From UBA7236 sp031372705 (GTDB lineage Bacteria; Bacteroidota; Bacteroidia; Chitinophagales; BACL12), in NCBI GenBank assembly GCA_031372705.1, contig JANMLV010000097.1, positions 9,875-73,874 on the forward strand: DNA of 64,000 bases. Direction: 5' to 3'. How positions within the stretch are numbered: the first letter of the stretch is position 1; each line of letters begins with the position of its first letter. Positions 45,136 to 55,085 of the stretch are shown here, in pieces. The position numbers were made by a program, and so were the translations under genes. The notes below the pieces were generated by a model. It was not told where the DNA came from, made no database searches, and saw only the letters and a program-made list of their open reading frames with translations.

Positions 45136-46047
45136 CTATTCGCCAATTGTTACCGGTGGCTTAACCGGGCCGCCAAATTTTCGTTGAATAAAAGGATTAA
45201 CAAAAACAACCAGCAAAATGAGTATGGTTCCAACATAAAAACCCGGCTCCAAATGCTCGTTCTCATTAAAAAACACGATTGCCATTATTATTCCGTAAAC
45301 AGGTTCTAAATTCAATGTAATTGATGCGGTGAATACACTGATATGTCGCATACTATACAACGACAAGGTAAATGGCACAACGGTGCATAATCCGGCAAAT
45401 AAAATTAAATTTACGATATCAATACTCGAAGGAATTAATTGTAGATTTTCTTGGGTGGAAATATAAAATGGCATAATTGCGGTAAGCAATAAAAACCCGG
45501 TTCCAATTTCAATAAATGTGATATTTAATGGCGCTGTTTTACCAATCATTTTTTTATTAAACAGCGAAAACAAGGTCGCAAAAAATGTAGATAATAATCC
45601 TAAAATAATGCCGTTGGTATAATCGCCCGAAAAGCGGAAGACTAAATATATTGCGGGAATTACGAGCACCGCCAAAATTAACTCATACCAAATAAATTTC
45701 TTTTTAAACAACAGTGGTTCAAACACTGCCACAAAAAATGAAGTGGTTGCTAAACAAGTAAGTGCTACAGAAATATTTGCAGCTTTTATAGAGCCATAAA
45801 ATGTAATCCAGTGACAAGTTACCAGCACGCCAATTCCGGTTAATTGTAATACTGTTTTTTTATCAATTTGCCGAATGGTTCTCCATAATGCCGGAATAGC
45901 CAGCATAATTAAAGCTGTTATGCCCATTCGGTACCATACCAACACTGTTTCTTGCAGCGGAATTATTTTACCGAACACAGCAGTAAATCCCCACAAAAAA
46001 ACACAGAGATGATAAACGAGATAAGCCTTTTTATATTCCGGGTCCAT
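45136..46047 (-). CDS. EamA/DMT superfamily transporter
   Basis: A 303-aa inner-membrane protein with ten predicted helices in two EamA repeats (about 10-140 and 150-288), opening with YHLCVFLWGFTAVFGKIIPL. Substrate unknown; family members export amino acids and other metabolites. It lies 9 bp from radC on the same strand and is only distantly similar to the EamA protein at 11853-12755. Confidence 0.91.
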   Translation of the reverse strand: MDPEYKKAYLVYHLCVFLWGFTAVFGKIIPLQETVLVWYRMGITALIMLAIPALWRTIRQIDKKTVLQLTGIGVLVTCHWITFYGSIKAANISVALTCLATTSFFVAVFEPLLFKKKFIWYELILAVLVIPAIYLVFRFSGDYTNGIILGLLSTFFATLFSLFNKKMIGKTAPLNITFIEIGTGFLLLTAIMPFYISTQENLQLIPSSIDIVNLILFAGLCTVVPFTLSLYSMRHISVFTASITLNLEPVYGIIMAIVFFNENEHLEPGFYVGTILILLVVFVNPFIQRKFGGPVKPPVTIGE

Positions 46048-46056
46048 GCGGCAAAA

Positions 46057-46755
46057 TTAAATAATTCCGCCGTCGGCAAAGCTATAATAATCTTTATCGC
46101 CAATAATTACATGGTCTAAAACATTTATTTCCAGCAATGTTGCAGCCGTTTTCAGCTTTTTGGTGATAGAAATATCTGCTTCACTCGGCTGCAAATTTCC
46201 TGATGGATGATTGTGCACCAAAATCAGCGACGACGATAATTTCATTAATGCGCTTCTCAAAATAATTTTCATATCCACCACCGTTCCGGCAACGCCACCG
46301 ATGCTGATTTTTTCTTTATCGATAATGCGATTACCTTTATTGAGATGTAACACCCAAAATTCTTCATACGGTAAATCGGATATCAACGGATAAATAATAT
46401 CGAATATGTCGCGACTTGTTTTTATTTGCGTTTTAATTTCTGCTTCGGCTAAGTTGCGCCTTCGACCAAATTCCAGCGCCGCAATTAAGGTGAGTGCCTT
46501 AACCGGTCCAACTCCCGAAAATTGGGTAAAGTCAGGTACGCTTAGCCTACCTAATGCATTTAAATCGTTTTTATAGTGTAATAAGATGCGCTGTGCGAGT
46601 TCCACTGCTGTTTCCTTAGTGCTTCCACTCCCAATAAGAATGGCCATTAATTCGGCATTAGTTAAACTTTGGCGACCTTTTAATTGCAACTTTTCACGCG
46701 GGCGATCTTCCTCAGCCAGTTGCTTTAGCGTAAATCCTGTATTTCCTTCCATCAC
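46057..46755 (-). CDS. radC: RadC family JAMM-domain protein
   Basis: A 232-aa protein with an N-terminal helix-hairpin-helix (L-G-R-L-S-V-P-D-F-T-Q-F-S-G-V-G-P-V-K-A) and a C-terminal MPN/JAMM domain whose metal motif H-N-H-P-S-G...S-x-x-D is at about 180-193. The family is called RadC, but a direct DNA repair activity has been questioned; the metalloprotease-like site is intact. Probably leads the radC-EamA transcript. Confidence 0.92.
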   Translation of the reverse strand: MMEGNTGFTLKQLAEEDRPREKLQLKGRQSLTNAELMAILIGSGSTKETAVELAQRILLHYKNDLNALGRLSVPDFTQFSGVGPVKALTLIAALEFGRRRNLAEAEIKTQIKTSRDIFDIIYPLISDLPYEEFWVLHLNKGNRIIDKEKISIGGVAGTVVDMKIILRSALMKLSSSLILVHNHPSGNLQPSEADISITKKLKTAATLLEINVLDHVIIGDKDYYSFADGGII

Positions 46756-46784
46756 ATTTCCTCCTCACAGGCCAAAAATAAAAA

Positions 46785-46812
46785 AAACCTGATAGTTTGC
46801 ACTATCAGGTTT
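46785..46812 (-). terminator. Intrinsic terminator of rpsT
   Basis: AAACCTGATAGT / ACTATCAGGTTT, a perfect 12-bp stem with a 4-nt loop, followed on the minus strand by a T-rich tail (TTTTTATTTTT). It lies 21 nt after the rpsT stop. Confidence 0.92.
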
Positions 46813-46832
46813 ACAATATCTTGAGATATTAA

Positions 46833-47093
46833 TTACTTCACTTCAGCTACAGCAGCTGCAGGACGCATTAACGCTGACTTAATATTCGCAGCTTTATTTT
46901 TGTGAATTACGTTTCTTTTTGCAAGTTTATCGATCATTGACACTACTGTAGGAAGCATTTTTTCAGCTTCTGCTGGTTCAGCAGCTCTTAGCTTACGAAT
47001 AGCGTTACGGGTTGTTTTACCATAGTAACGGTTTGCTTCATTGCGTTTCTCAGATTGACGAATCGATTTTTTCGCGGCTTTATGATGTGCCAT
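46833..47093 (-). CDS. rpsT: 30S ribosomal protein S20
   Basis: An 86-aa basic protein: A-H-H-K-A-A-K-K-S-I-R-Q at the start, R-N-A-I-R-K-L-R and I-D-K-L-A-K-R-N-V-I-H-K-N-K-A in the body, as in bS20, which binds 16S rRNA early in small-subunit assembly. Single-gene unit with a model promoter and terminator. Confidence 0.96.
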   Translation of the reverse strand: MAHHKAAKKSIRQSEKRNEANRYYGKTTRNAIRKLRAAEPAEAEKMLPTVVSMIDKLAKRNVIHKNKAANIKSALMRPAAAVAEVK

Positions 47094-47122
47094 ACTATTA
47101 TCTTAGTTTTTAAATTGGAGTG

Positions 47123-47153
47123 CAAATATACGGCGTATTACCAAAAAACCAAA
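47123..47153 (-). promoter_or_regulatory. rpsT promoter, full consensus
   Basis: On the minus strand TTTG (47150-47153), 19-nt spacer, TATATTTG (47123-47130). The best complete match to the Bacteroidota consensus in the window. The leader is about 25 nt. Confidence 0.8.
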
Positions 47154-47244
47154 GAAATAACTTACATATTTTGACAAATCACCCAATATGCTTGCACTTT
47201 TTGCCTTAAACATCATTAAAAGCCTCACCTGTTAAGCATTACAG

Positions 47245-49359
47245 CTATTCAATCATCCTCAAAAAGCCTTCTTCATCTATAATATTTACAGTGCCAATCT
47301 CCTTCGCCTTATCCAGTTTAGAACCTGCATTTTCGCCGGCAACCAGGTAGTTGAGGTTTTTCGACACACTGCTAATCAGCTTACCACCATTGCTTTCTAC
47401 CAATTCTTTAGCCTCATCGCGGGTGAAACGGGTTAGCGAACCGGTAAATAAAAAGGTTAAATTGGACAGTTTTGCCGATTGCGGCTCCGCCTTTTGGTTT
47501 TTAAGGTTTAATCCTCCTGCTTCAAGTTCCAAAATCATGTGCTGGTTACCGGCATTATGGAAATAATCGAGCACACTGGATGCCACCTTAGGCCCGATGC
47601 CATCGATAGCTTGTAACTGCTCAGGTGTTACCTCAAACAGTTCCTTGAGGTTATTAAGCGTTTTTACGAGGTCTTTGGCAGTTTGTGTACCGATGTGCCG
47701 AACACCTAATCCGTTTACCAAACGCCAGAGGGGTTGCTCCTTACTTTTGGTTATGCCATCGCGAAGCTTATTAATACTTTTTTCTTTCCACCCTTCCAGT
47801 TTACCAACCTTTTCAAAATCCAGCTTGTATATATCCGGTATGGTGCGCAACAACTCTGCTGTATAAAACGAACTCACTGTTTCGCGACCAAATCCATCAA
47901 TGTCCATTGCCTCTTTACTAACAAAATGAATTAATCGCTCTTCAGCCTGCGCCTCACACTCAGCATTCACACATCTGTAAACGGCTTCCTCGGCAGGTTT
48001 AACAATTGGTTGGTGGCAAGATGGACATTCGCGAGTAAAAATAAAAGGTGTGCTTTCTGTTTTTCTTTTTTCTATAACCACTCGGTCAATATATGGAATT
48101 ACATCACCTGCTCTTTGCACTACAACTACATCACCAATACGAATATCTTTTTCCCGAATAATATCTTCATTGTGTAACGAAATAGATGAAACAGTTACAC
48201 CACCTACAAATACCGGTTTTACTTTAGCAACAGGTGTAATGGCTCCTGTGCGACCAACCTGATATTCTACATCTACTAATTCCGTTTCTACTTCTCGCGC
48301 TTTAAATTTATACGCAATTGCCCAACGCGGATGGTGTGATGTGGCACCACATTCTTTTTGTAAATCAATATCATTTACTTTTATTACCATGCCATCTATT
48401 TCGTATGCATAATCGTCGCGTTTTTCTTCCCACGACTGAATAAATGCATGCACTTCGGCAATTGATTTACATAATTTTTTTTCCTGTTGTGGAACTTTAA
48501 ATCCGAGTGTGCCTAGCTGATTAATATTATTAAAATGTTTATTTAAGATGGAAGTATTAAACATATCATTACCATCGCGATCCACAGCATAAGCCATTTG
48601 ATACATAAATGCTTCGAGTCCGCGCTTTTCTACTTCAACGGAATCCTTTACACGCAAGGCTCCCGCAGCCGAATTACGTGGGTTTTGAAGAATTTGCAAT
48701 CCTTCCTCCTCACGTTTTTCATTAATTTTTGCAAAAGTTTTTTTATTAATAACTACTTCTCCCCTCAGCTCCACCCGATGAATACCTAATGCTGAAAATT
48801 TTGCACTCAGCGGCACCGATTTCATTCGACGTGCATTATTGGTAATTTCATCGCCCTGAATTCCATCGCCTCTTGTAGCTGCGCGAATTAATAAATCGTT
48901 TTCATAAATTATGGCTATAGAAGAACCATCAAATTTTGGTTCAACACAATATTCAATGGATGTGCGTCCCGTTAATTCTTTTATGCGTTTATCAAAATCA
49001 TTTAAATCGACTTCATCATAACTATTTTCCAAACTCAGCATCGGAATAGAATGTGCAACAGAAGGAAAATCGCTGGTAAGCGTTCGTGCAACACGTTCAG
49101 TTGGCGAATCGGGTGTAAGCAATTCGGGAAATTGATTTTCTAAAGCTTTTAACTTTTTAAATAACATGTCGTAATCGTAATCCTTAATAGTAGGACTTGC
49201 TTCAACATAATATTTCCAGTCGTGAAAATTAATTACCTGTTTTAAATCGTCGATTACATCGCGGGCAGCATCTGATGTGTAGTTTAAATCTGCAACATTT
49301 TTTATAAGTGTTGCTGTTAATTGTTGTAATTCCTGTTGATTTTGTTCACTGTATTTCAT
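47245..49359 (-). CDS. ligA: NAD-dependent DNA ligase
   Basis: A 704-aa ligase: Ia domain with the NAD-binding Tyr region (DWKYYVEASPTIKDYDYD), adenylation domain with K142 in EPKFDG (usually KLDG), OB fold, Zn-finger C-P-S-C...C-V-N-A-E-C, helix-hairpin-helix repeats and a C-terminal BRCT domain (~625-704). It seals nicks in replication and repair. A TATCTTTG element (minus, 49400-49407) lies 41 nt before the start. Confidence 0.97.
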   Translation of the reverse strand: MKYSEQNQQELQQLTATLIKNVADLNYTSDAARDVIDDLKQVINFHDWKYYVEASPTIKDYDYDMLFKKLKALENQFPELLTPDSPTERVARTLTSDFPSVAHSIPMLSLENSYDEVDLNDFDKRIKELTGRTSIEYCVEPKFDGSSIAIIYENDLLIRAATRGDGIQGDEITNNARRMKSVPLSAKFSALGIHRVELRGEVVINKKTFAKINEKREEEGLQILQNPRNSAAGALRVKDSVEVEKRGLEAFMYQMAYAVDRDGNDMFNTSILNKHFNNINQLGTLGFKVPQQEKKLCKSIAEVHAFIQSWEEKRDDYAYEIDGMVIKVNDIDLQKECGATSHHPRWAIAYKFKAREVETELVDVEYQVGRTGAITPVAKVKPVFVGGVTVSSISLHNEDIIREKDIRIGDVVVVQRAGDVIPYIDRVVIEKRKTESTPFIFTRECPSCHQPIVKPAEEAVYRCVNAECEAQAEERLIHFVSKEAMDIDGFGRETVSSFYTAELLRTIPDIYKLDFEKVGKLEGWKEKSINKLRDGITKSKEQPLWRLVNGLGVRHIGTQTAKDLVKTLNNLKELFEVTPEQLQAIDGIGPKVASSVLDYFHNAGNQHMILELEAGGLNLKNQKAEPQSAKLSNLTFLFTGSLTRFTRDEAKELVESNGGKLISSVSKNLNYLVAGENAGSKLDKAKEIGTVNIIDEEGFLRMIE

Positions 49360-49399
49360 ACAAGATCTTGTTATAATTTCAAATATAAGTGCTTAGCGA

Positions 49400-49407
49400 C
49401 AAAGATA
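49400..49407 (-). promoter_or_regulatory. ligA promoter -7 element
   Basis: TATCTTTG on the minus strand, a perfect TAnnTTTG match, 41 nt upstream of the ligA ATG. Confidence 0.5.
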
Positions 49408-49573
49408 TTGGAAATTTCGTTTAGACATCAATTTTACTGTTTTAAAGTGCAAAATGAATTGCCCCATCAGCGTCTTCATTTCAAAGAAGCTCCCGCATGG
49501 TGAATTTGTTCATTAAAATAAATTATCTCAGCGAGACCCTGATGAATGGCAGGCTATTTCAGGAGGAGACACC

Positions 49574-51091
49574 TTACAATATCACAATTTTTTTTATGCC
49601 TATTGGTTGATTATTGTTATAAACTGTTAATATATACACTCCTGAATTAATGTTATTTCTAGAAAATCCAAAACGTTTCGTATTATTTGTTTCTGCAATT
49701 TCCCTGTTTGAAATTGATTGCTGATAGATAAATTTACCTGTAATATCAGTAATTAAAATGCTCATTGAGCCCATGTTAGTAATTCCAGTTATTTGGATAA
49801 TTGCTTCATCAACTACCGGATTAGGGTAAATTAAAATATTTGATTCTGTATAGGGCATTTCCATCACTCCTATTATTAATGTATCGCAACCGGGGACTAA
49901 ACATCCTAAGCTATCAAATTTTATAGCCCAAAAATTTTGATCCTCACTTGTGGTCTCACTGAAACCGGCACCAACTCCAATAAATCCACCATCTGGCGTT
50001 AAGGCAAGATCGTTAATTCGATCATTGAAGTAATCTGCCGTTGCGGTGTAATACCTTTCCCAATAAGGAACGCCACCACTACTTATTTTACTTACGATTC
50101 CAACATAGTGAGAACTATAATTAGATGCATAATAACCCATAACAATAAAATCTCCATTAGGAAGCTCTTTAGCTAAGCCAGGATACAATTCTTGATGAGA
50201 TAGAGTGTCAATATCTATTAGGGATTCATATTTCCAAACCACTTCACCATATTTATCAGTTTTAAAAACATAACTTTGATATGGAGGGCTAGGAAAATAA
50301 GCACCTGGCCCATACATACCTCCATCATTTGACTTTAACCCATAAAATAAATAGTCTGTATGAAATGTTGTTGAAGATGTTTCAATGCCGGCTGAATCAA
50401 TAATACGGTAATGATAGCCCTCAGGTAAAATGGGGCTGTCAGAATTAATTACATATACAGAGTCATTTGAACCAATACTAAAATTAGTAGGATTTAATTC
50501 ATTATTAGTTCCATAACGTTTAATCCATATCAATTCACCTTCACTATTTAATTTGACAAAGTGAAAACCATATGAATCATTTGAATCCCAACCCGAATAT
50601 AAAAGATTTCCATCACTAAACTCTTTTACCTGAAGCCCATAAATGTGGCCATCAAAACCATACCTTTTTAGAAATATTGTATCTCCGGTTGCCGGATCAA
50701 TTTTTAATAAATACATCTCTGATTCTATTAATGTCTGCCTTGGACCACTAAATAAAACATTGCCATCTTGTGTAAGTATTGCAGACTGATTTTCACAGTA
50801 ATAACTCACTCCGGAATCACCTAATACATTTTGCCAAACTACATTGCCTTCAAGGTCTATTTTAGTGAACTTTAATTTTTCATCAAAATAATCGCCAACT
50901 TCATAACCCCATCCATTTCCAATTAACACATAGCCATCTTCTAATACTATGACACTTATCCCAACATCGTCACCCTCATTAAAATCAATTGTTTTGTTAA
51001 AGGTTACTTGGCTATCCAAATTATTATACACGAGCACTATTATCAATGATAATATTACCCGTGTTCTCAAACATTTATTGATAATTTTCAC
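49574..51091 (-). CDS. Secreted T9SS type A protein with propeller-like repeats
   Basis: A 505-aa exported protein, signal peptide ending near NNLDSQ (~27). The body repeats a pattern of the form G-Y-x-L/F-x-G...F/I-K-x-D-x-x-G-x-x-x-W-x-K-x-Y-G (e.g. KFTKIDLEGNVVWQNVLG, HFVKLNSEGELIWIKRYG), seen in surface proteins that probably fold as a beta-propeller. The C-terminus is a type A sorting domain (LIYPNPVVDEAIIQ..., SGVYILTVYNN...KKIVIL), so it is expected at the cell surface or in the medium. Function unknown. No operon partner; the gene stands alone. Confidence 0.88.
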   Translation of the reverse strand: MKIINKCLRTRVILSLIIVLVYNNLDSQVTFNKTIDFNEGDDVGISVIVLEDGYVLIGNGWGYEVGDYFDEKLKFTKIDLEGNVVWQNVLGDSGVSYYCENQSAILTQDGNVLFSGPRQTLIESEMYLLKIDPATGDTIFLKRYGFDGHIYGLQVKEFSDGNLLYSGWDSNDSYGFHFVKLNSEGELIWIKRYGTNNELNPTNFSIGSNDSVYVINSDSPILPEGYHYRIIDSAGIETSSTTFHTDYLFYGLKSNDGGMYGPGAYFPSPPYQSYVFKTDKYGEVVWKYESLIDIDTLSHQELYPGLAKELPNGDFIVMGYYASNYSSHYVGIVSKISSGGVPYWERYYTATADYFNDRINDLALTPDGGFIGVGAGFSETTSEDQNFWAIKFDSLGCLVPGCDTLIIGVMEMPYTESNILIYPNPVVDEAIIQITGITNMGSMSILITDITGKFIYQQSISNREIAETNNTKRFGFSRNNINSGVYILTVYNNNQPIGIKKIVIL

Positions 51092-51147
51092 TGCTTAACA
51101 ATTTTAAATGAATCAACTACTTTACTTAGGCTGAATTAACAACCCAA

Positions 51148-51381
51148 CTAAACCAACAATTTATCTATCGCCTCCGCCAATTTTCTATCCTTTTCGGTAA
51201 CAACATTTCCCGCATCATGTGTAGTTAAATTAATGGTAACTGTATTGTACACATTACTCCAATTTGGATGGTGATTTTGTTTTTCGGCTATAAAGGCAAC
51301 GCGGGTCATAAATGCGAATGCATCTATAAAATTGGCGAATTTGAATGTTTGGGTGAGGGTGTTATTTTCTTCTTTCCACAT
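51148..51381 (-). CDS. 4a-hydroxytetrahydrobiopterin dehydratase (pterin-4a-carbinolamine dehydratase)
   Basis: A 77-aa small PCD/DCoH fold enzyme: F-K-F-x-x-F-x-x-A-F-A-F-M-T-R-V-A-F then H37-H38-P39-N-W, the family catalytic EKxxHHP motif, and V-T-E-K-D-R-K-L-A at the end. It recycles the pterin of aromatic amino acid hydroxylases; no hydroxylase gene is in the window. Slightly shorter than the usual ~95 aa at the N-terminus. Confidence 0.92.
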   Translation of the reverse strand: MWKEENNTLTQTFKFANFIDAFAFMTRVAFIAEKQNHHPNWSNVYNTVTINLTTHDAGNVVTEKDRKLAEAIDKLLV

Positions 51382-51559
51382 AGAACTGATTTTGAGTTAA
51401 AGATAAGCGGTAGTTTGCTATTATGACCTATTTTGGTTGCAAATCGACTAGCACAACTTTTGAATACTAATGTTCCACTACATAGGCTTAGTGAGCGATC
51501 TGCCTTTATTAAAGCTTAAAATTTCAAACTATTTGGTTAAATTTGCTAAAACCCACAAT

Positions 51560-53587
51560 ATGAACACACCTTTCAAAAAGCTTTTGGAGTATTCTGCTCA
51601 AGCAGGTGCCTTTTTAATATTACCAACAAGTGCAGGTGCACAGGTAATTTATCACAATATTGACCCCGACTCAGTTTTTGAGAATGATGGAAATATTCAA
51701 ATTGACTTTAATGCAGATGGCGTTAATGATTTAGATTTCTCAGCGTTTTTCGAATATGATTGGACGTTCTGGACTGATGGAACTGAAGCATGGTGGGGAG
51801 ATTTATCTGTAATCATTTCAAACTTTAGTGCTGTGATTTCAAATATGCCATATCCAGATTCATATGGCGCATTAGATTTAATGGAAGGATTTTCGATAAA
51901 TAATTCGGCAAATTGGAATCTATGGGACACTATAAAACTTATAGACTATAATAGTTATGATTCCTATATTTATGCTTATAGTGCATATAATAATTGGAAC
52001 GGCAGTAATAAATATCTAGGCGTAAAATTTCTTATTAGTGGCGAGGAACATTATGGATGGGTGCGACTTAGCATAACAAATGATGGAACCGATGAAGGGT
52101 TGAAGCATTATACTGTCGCTGTGCAAGACTACGCATATGAGGCAATGCCGGGCGTGCCTCTTGTAATTACAAACCAAACATCCTCTATTGCCGAACACGT
52201 ATTTATTTCTGATGATTATGATTTCCAAAACGCATCAGACTTTACAGTGGAATTCGAAAAAAGTGAATTTGAATCGACTGTTAGTGCTTACCGCATATTT
52301 ATTTACCCATATTCCTACTTAGATCCAACACCCCCATCTCTGGCTTTTTGGGAAACACTACCTCCTGAACGTTTTTTTGATGTGTTACCGATAGGAGCGC
52401 CTTCCTATTCTGTTTCATTACCCGCTGCAATGTTCGATATTAACGGGAATCCGATTTTAACCGGATACCCGTCTTATTATAAAGCAATTATTGTTTCAAT
52501 AGCGGATGGGGCTATGGTGACACAAAACAATGTTTCAGTTCCTAGTAACCCGATATTAAATAGTCTCACTATTGTAGGAAAACCATATTATGTGCACATC
52601 ACTGAGTCCGGCAACAACTGTGATATTACGGATTTCGATGTTACCTTTCATAAGCCAAATGACGAAACGGGAATTGCTGAATACCGAGTATATATTTTAA
52701 ATGATTTACAACCATCAGCTTCGGGCGAGGATGTGCGCTTTTATGAGAGTATTATTCCAAATGGGAGTACAACTTATTTTGTTTCCCCCAGCGCTGATAA
52801 ATTAATTTTTGAGGATAGTGTGCCAATACTTTTTCATAATTATTATACAGAAATTTTGGTTATTGCTGACGGCATTGAAGCTACCTATTCCAATTCTGTG
52901 TCGACCCGTTATTATGAATCATCATACTATGGAAATATTTATGGAGAAGAGGCTCAATTTTATTGCGAACAATATAACCATATGCCTGTAATTTCCTTCA
53001 TAGATTTCACTAAAACACCTGCAGATATCCGAGTGCAATTTAATGGGCCATCTAAAATATTTAAAGTAGATGAATACAGGATTTATATTGTTCCGGAAGC
53101 CGATACTGCTGACTTTACACCGGAGATAGCTAAAAATATTCCTGAGGCTAATTACATGCTCATAAATCCACCGGTTACTGATTTAGATGTGGTATTGCCT
53201 GCTAATTTGCCTGATATTTATGGTAATCTAGTTGCTGCTGATAAACGCTATGCAGTTATGATTGCACTTATTGAAAATGCATCATTACCAAAAATTTCTG
53301 TGTCATTTGCGTCTGAAACATTCAACCTATTAAGTGATGAAGGGAATATCGCACTGCCTTACTCTTATATTTATGAAAATAATTTGTATGTAATGAGTAA
53401 TGGTAATTTTCCATATTTGCTTAATTTGTATAACATGGCCGGGGAAAAAGTTTTGTCATATGAAATAACAACCACATTTACTATCATAGAACTTAATGAT
53501 ATAGCTAAAGGAATTTATATAATAAAAGCTACCCCAACAGAAGAAATGCCCACAAAAAAAATATTTGTGGGACATTCTGATTACTAA
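51560..53587 (+). CDS. Secreted T9SS type A protein with three degenerate ~115-aa repeats
   Basis: A 675-aa exported protein from ATG 51560 (an in-frame earlier start at 51470 lacks a signal-like N-terminus). Residues 1-~30 form a signal-like segment ending TSAGAQ. An N-terminal beta domain (~30-205; D-F-N-A-D-G-V-N-D-L-D-F) is followed by three related blocks, at about 52215-52560, 52610-52915 and 52974-53335, each with the order D-F-x-V-x-F, Y-R-I/V-Y-I, (L)P-A..D-I-x-G-N and A-D/E-x-A/S..S-V-S. A C-terminal type A-like sorting domain (LYNMAGEKVL...KGIYIIKATP...KKIFVG) closes it. I do not recognise the block family; an immunoglobulin/fibronectin-like fold is likely. Function unknown. Confidence 0.8.
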   Translation: MNTPFKKLLEYSAQAGAFLILPTSAGAQVIYHNIDPDSVFENDGNIQIDFNADGVNDLDFSAFFEYDWTFWTDGTEAWWGDLSVIISNFSAVISNMPYPDSYGALDLMEGFSINNSANWNLWDTIKLIDYNSYDSYIYAYSAYNNWNGSNKYLGVKFLISGEEHYGWVRLSITNDGTDEGLKHYTVAVQDYAYEAMPGVPLVITNQTSSIAEHVFISDDYDFQNASDFTVEFEKSEFESTVSAYRIFIYPYSYLDPTPPSLAFWETLPPERFFDVLPIGAPSYSVSLPAAMFDINGNPILTGYPSYYKAIIVSIADGAMVTQNNVSVPSNPILNSLTIVGKPYYVHITESGNNCDITDFDVTFHKPNDETGIAEYRVYILNDLQPSASGEDVRFYESIIPNGSTTYFVSPSADKLIFEDSVPILFHNYYTEILVIADGIEATYSNSVSTRYYESSYYGNIYGEEAQFYCEQYNHMPVISFIDFTKTPADIRVQFNGPSKIFKVDEYRIYIVPEADTADFTPEIAKNIPEANYMLINPPVTDLDVVLPANLPDIYGNLVAADKRYAVMIALIENASLPKISVSFASETFNLLSDEGNIALPYSYIYENNLYVMSNGNFPYLLNLYNMAGEKVLSYEITTTFTIIELNDIAKGIYIIKATPTEEMPTKKIFVGHSDY

Positions 53588-53624
53588 AATGTTGTAGTAA
53601 CTATTTTAAATCTGATTATTAAAT

Positions 53625-55052
53625 TTATTGAATCACACTAATTTTTAACGTGTTGGTTCTTGCCATTTCTTTTACAGGCATGGTACCTAAATTTATTACC
53701 ACATCATCTTTTTTAAGATAGCCGATTTCTGCGAGGTGTTGTTGTACTTCTTTAAAGGTATTATTAGTGCCGCGCATACCGTCGTAATAAAATGCTTCAA
53801 CGCCCCACAATAAATTTAGAATATTTACTACTTCGGGATTATTGGTGAATACATAAATTTTTGCTTTCGGTCGACAACTGGAAACCATAAATGCGGTGTA
53901 ACCTGTTTTTGTCATTCCCATTATTGCGGCAGCGTGAACTTCGCCTGCAATATTGCATGCATTAAAACAAATGGCATCGCTTAAATATGTTTTCGAATTT
54001 TTATCAGGTTGGTGGCGACGGTTGTAAACTATTTCTTCTTTTTCGGCTTGTTCAACAATGCGCACCATGGTGCTGATAACTTTTACGGGATATTTTCCGG
54101 CTGCAGTTTCGGCACTAAGCATTACGGCATCTGCGCCATCTAAAACCGCATTGGCAACATCTGTTACTTCAGCTCGGGTTGGATGTGCATTTTCTATCAT
54201 GCTTTCCATCATTTGCGTGGCAATAATTACCGGTGTGGTTTTTTCGAGACAACGGCGGCACAAATCTTTTTGAGTGAACGGCACTAATTCAACAGGCATT
54301 TCAACGCCCAAATCGCCGCGCGCTACCATAATGGCATCAGTGGCATCGATAATGGCATCGATATTTTTTAAGGCTTCCGGTTTTTCAATTTTTGCAATTA
54401 CCATGGCATGGTGTCCGTGGTGACGAATAATATTTTTCAAATGAATAATATCATCTGCCTTGCGCACAAACGAAAGGGCAATCCAGTTGGCGCCTTCATT
54501 TAATGCAAATAACAAATCGGCATGGTCTTTTTCAGTGAGCGATGGTATGCTTACTTGTGTATCGGGGAGATTTACTCCTTTCTTAGATGAAATTGGTCCT
54601 CCGAAAATAACCTTGGTAACTACATGATCGTGCTGATTGGTTTCCAGTACTTTCAATTCTATTTTACCGTCATCTATTAATATTGTTTCGCCGGGACGCA
54701 CATCGCTTGGGAATTTGGGATAAGTGATGTAGGCTCTTTTATTATCGCCGATTAGCGGATGCGTTGTAAATTCAAAAATATCGCCTTCTTTTAACACCGT
54801 TAGCGGAAGTACTTCTCCCAATCTGATTTTAGGGCCTTGCAAATCGGCTAAAATACTTACATGTGTGTTTAATTCTTTGTTAACTTGTTTAATCAGGGCA
54901 ATGGTTTGCTTATGGATTTCGTGTGTGCCATGCGAAAAATTCAATCTAAATACATCAACGCCTGCATGAATAAGCTTGGTAATCATTTGATGGTTGCTGC
55001 TAACAGGGCCTAGTGTAGCAATAATTTTGGTTTTATTTCCTCCTCGTTTCAT
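53625..55052 (-). CDS. pyk: Pyruvate kinase
   Basis: A 475-aa glycolytic enzyme making pyruvate and ATP from phosphoenolpyruvate and ADP. Seen: K-I-I-A-T-L-G-P at the N-terminus, N-F-S-H-G, the active-site signature V-I-A-K-I-E-K-P-E-A, M-V-A-R-G-D-L-G-V-E-M-P and V-M-L-S-A-E-T-A-A-G-K-Y-P. Full length including the C-terminal regulatory domain. The IPExxxVDY gene lies 33 bp upstream on the same strand, an arrangement common in Bacteroidota. Confidence 0.97.
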   Translation of the reverse strand: MKRGGNKTKIIATLGPVSSNHQMITKLIHAGVDVFRLNFSHGTHEIHKQTIALIKQVNKELNTHVSILADLQGPKIRLGEVLPLTVLKEGDIFEFTTHPLIGDNKRAYITYPKFPSDVRPGETILIDDGKIELKVLETNQHDHVVTKVIFGGPISSKKGVNLPDTQVSIPSLTEKDHADLLFALNEGANWIALSFVRKADDIIHLKNIIRHHGHHAMVIAKIEKPEALKNIDAIIDATDAIMVARGDLGVEMPVELVPFTQKDLCRRCLEKTTPVIIATQMMESMIENAHPTRAEVTDVANAVLDGADAVMLSAETAAGKYPVKVISTMVRIVEQAEKEEIVYNRRHQPDKNSKTYLSDAICFNACNIAGEVHAAAIMGMTKTGYTAFMVSSCRPKAKIYVFTNNPEVVNILNLLWGVEAFYYDGMRGTNNTFKEVQQHLAEIGYLKKDDVVINLGTMPVKEMARTNTLKISVIQ

Positions 55053-55085
55053 TTTGCTTGGTATAATTTATTTTTGAGTATGCTT

